Shown here: piece by piece, positions 12,848 through 14,143 of the stretch
Position numbering within the stretch: the stretch's first letter is position 1
Layout of the letters: every line of letters starts with the position of its first letter
Assembly: GCA_036985755.1 (NCBI GenBank)
Contig: BTQG01000063.1
Location: 1 to 14,143 of the forward strand
From: JACZST01 sp036985755
Lineage (GTDB): Bacteria > Actinomycetota > Acidimicrobiia > Spongiisociales > UBA5794
Direction: 5' to 3'
Length of the DNA: 14,143 bases
Translations under genes and position numbers: made by a program
Notes under the pieces: model-generated
The model's input: only the letters and a program-made list of their open reading frames with translations
The model's database searches: none
What the model was told of the DNA's origin: nothing

Positions 12848-13864
12848 ATGGTGAGCGAGGCATTCATACGGGGGCTGCCCAAGGCGGAGCTCCACCTTCA
12901 CATCGAGGGCACGCTGGAGCCGGAGATGCTGTTTGAGCTCGCCGCCCGCAACGGGGTCGACTTGCCCTACGGCTCGGTTGAGGACGTCGGCGCCGCCTAC
13001 GAGTTCGACGATCTTCAGTCGTTTCTCGACATCTATTACCGAGGCGCCGCCGTGCTCCAAACCGAGCAGGACTTCTACGACCTGATGTGGGCCTATCTCG
13101 AACATGCCAACGAAGACGGGGTCCGCCGCGCCGAGATCTTCTTCGACCCGCAGACGCATACCCACAGGGATATCGGCTTCCCGGTGTTCATGGAGGGGTT
13201 CCTGCATGCCATCGCCGACGCCGAGGCGCAGTGGGGCCTATCGGCGGGTCTCATCCTCTGTTTCCTCAGGCATTTGCCGGGTGAGGCCGCCGTCGACACC
13301 TGGGAGCAAGCTGCCGACTATCACGACCGGCTCGTTGGTGTCGGCCTGGATTCGTCTGAGGTGGGCAACCCTCCCGAGTTGTTCACCGAGGTGTACCGGC
13401 GAGCGCGCGACGCCGGGCTGCATGCGGTGGCGCACGCCGGCGAGGAAGGCCCGCCGGAGTACATCACCGCAGCGCTCGACGCCCTCGGTGCCGAGCGCAT
13501 CGACCACGGCGTGACGTGTGAGGATGACCATGCCCTCGTGGAGCGGCTCATCGAAGAGGGGATCCCGCTCACGATGTGCCCGCTGTCCAACGTCAAACTC
13601 CGCGTGTTTGATCGCCTCCAGGATCACAACCTGAAGCGGTTGCTCAATCGAGGAGTGAAGGTCACGATCAACTCGGACGATCCTCCGTACTTCGGTGGTT
13701 ACGTCGGCGACAACTATGTGGCCGTCACCGACGCCCTCAACCTCGATCGCTGGGACCTGATACGCCTGGCGCGCAATTCGATCGAAGCGACCTTCCTCGG
13801 CCCGGCCGCCAAGGAGCGCCTGATCACCGAACTCGAGGCCTATGTGGCGTCGGTAGATCAGTAG
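12848..13864 (+). CDS. Adenosine/adenine deaminase family purine salvage enzyme
   Basis: A 338-residue zinc hydrolase of the adenosine deaminase family. It carries the metal and catalytic residues: HLH (His16, His18), HAGE (His196, Glu199), IDHG (His220) and SDD (Asp277, Asp278). The details fit the adenine deaminase branch (bacterial and yeast Aah1-like) better than true adenosine deaminase: HLHIEGTLEPE rather than the HVHLDG form, and NSDDPPYFGGY close to the adenine-deaminase 'NSDDPAYFGGY'. It would convert adenine to hypoxanthine plus ammonia; database names often say adenosine deaminase (add) for this branch. The start ATG at 12848 is followed almost at once by the conserved KAELHLH motif. 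It is divergent from the rhodanese gene and apparently monocistronic. Family membership is sure; the exact base-versus-nucleoside preference is inferred. Confidence 0.92.
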   Translation: MVSEAFIRGLPKAELHLHIEGTLEPEMLFELAARNGVDLPYGSVEDVGAAYEFDDLQSFLDIYYRGAAVLQTEQDFYDLMWAYLEHANEDGVRRAEIFFDPQTHTHRDIGFPVFMEGFLHAIADAEAQWGLSAGLILCFLRHLPGEAAVDTWEQAADYHDRLVGVGLDSSEVGNPPELFTEVYRRARDAGLHAVAHAGEEGPPEYITAALDALGAERIDHGVTCEDDHALVERLIEEGIPLTMCPLSNVKLRVFDRLQDHNLKRLLNRGVKVTINSDDPPYFGGYVGDNYVAVTDALNLDRWDLIRLARNSIEATFLGPAAKERLITELEAYVASVDQ

Positions 13865-13906
13865 GGGCCTGTCTCTCCCTCTGTTTCTTCCGTCTTGCGT
13901 GGAGCA

Positions 13907-14000
13907 CCCCCCGAAGGGCGGGGAGGGGGCTACACGGCTAAGCCCCCTCCGACCCGCCGGCTGCGCCGTCGGTCCACCTCCCCCAAGAGAAGAGGGGAGG
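13907..14000. repeat. Compound palindromic element (stacked hairpins) after the deaminase gene
   Basis: Consecutive inverted repeats lie in 100 bases: a short C-run/G-run stem around 13907-13922; GGAGGGGGCT (13922-13931) with AGCCCCCTCC (13941-13950), perfect; an imperfect GACCCGCCGGC / GCCGTCGGTC stem (13951-13974); and CCTCCCC (13977-13983) with GGGGAGG (13994-14000). The multi-stem layout and low coding potential look like a dispersed intergenic palindromic repeat (REP/BIME-like) or a complex terminator. Only one copy is in the window, so dispersal is unproved. Confidence 0.5.
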
Positions 14001-14085
14001 AAAACGGACCCACCCTTCGCGTCGATGGCTGTGGCTGCAACCTTCATGAAACGACGGCGTCATTCACCTGAACTACGGAGGATCC

Positions 14086-14143
14086 GACTTGCGACTTGCG
14101 ACTTGCGACTTGCGACTTGCGACTTGCGACTTGCGACTTGCGA
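14086..14143. repeat. 7-bp tandem repeat (GACTTGC), eight copies, continuing beyond the window
   Basis: GACTTGC is repeated eight times without a mismatch from 14086 to 14141, followed by GA of the next unit at the window edge. The unit length is not a multiple of three and there is no gene call over it, so it is an intergenic heptanucleotide minisatellite, likely variable in copy number. Its full length cannot be seen. Confidence 0.95.

Noticed and set aside
12686..13207. Upstream extension of the rhodanese frame to 13207
   Set aside because: It lies opposite the well-supported deaminase gene; the rhodanese domain is complete from 12685.
14086..14143. CRISPR or att-site interpretation of the terminal repeat
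   Set aside because: Seven-base units with no spacers and no integrase or tRNA nearby; a simple tandem repeat.

Overview
The window is GC-rich and densely coded on both strands. It looks like chromosomal DNA from a high-GC Gram-positive bacterium (Actinomycetota). The pointers are a single-chain, homodimer-type pyruvate dehydrogenase E1 (AceE), GTG starts, several genes with a TANNNT-like -10 box 6-7 bases before the start codon (the actinobacterial leaderless pattern), and a lipoprotein with a Thr/Ser/Glu/Pro-rich linker of the kind common in Acidimicrobiia. The phylum is a fairly safe inference; the class is a guess. There is no phage, insertion sequence, CRISPR array, rRNA or tRNA in view.

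Layout, left to right. A CBS-domain protein begins on the minus strand and runs off the left edge (1-52). Facing it, a small two-TM membrane protein (225-920) sits behind a perfect 15-bp-arm palindrome with a CRP/GlxR-type core. Next come a membrane-anchored copper nitrite reductase fused to a C-terminal cupredoxin (1132-2721), a lamin-tail-like lipoprotein (2814-3452) and an LtrA-family membrane protein (3526-4638). An OsmC-family gene (4719-5201) follows whose conserved catalytic Cys codon is an in-frame TGA. A repeat-rich terminator region separates it from convergent aceE (7988-5277, minus). aceE is divergent from a SulP anion transporter with a STAS domain (8128-9813). A minus-strand cluster then reads rhodanese (12685-12314), ABC exporter (12276-10351) and coiled-coil membrane protein (10286-9816). 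A plus-strand adenosine/adenine deaminase (12848-13864) is followed by a compound hairpin element and a 7-bp tandem repeat that runs off the right edge.

The most interesting item is the OsmC-like gene. The frame stays open for 93 codons beyond the TGA, those codons carry the family's second conserved Cys, the TGA lies exactly at the peroxidatic Cys, and a short GC hairpin with G at loop position 2 follows at a bacterial SECIS-like distance. I read it as a selenocysteine-containing OsmC/Ohr-type peroxidase that routine gene calling would cut to 66 residues. The window contains no selA, selB, selC or selD, so this depends on the rest of the genome.

The genes do not form one pathway. They are a mixture of respiratory/nitrogen-oxide chemistry (nitrite reductase), thiol/peroxide and sulfur chemistry (OsmC, rhodanese, SulP), central carbon entry (AceE), purine salvage (deaminase) and export (ABC). 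The only likely multi-gene transcript is rhodanese-ABC-coiled coil.
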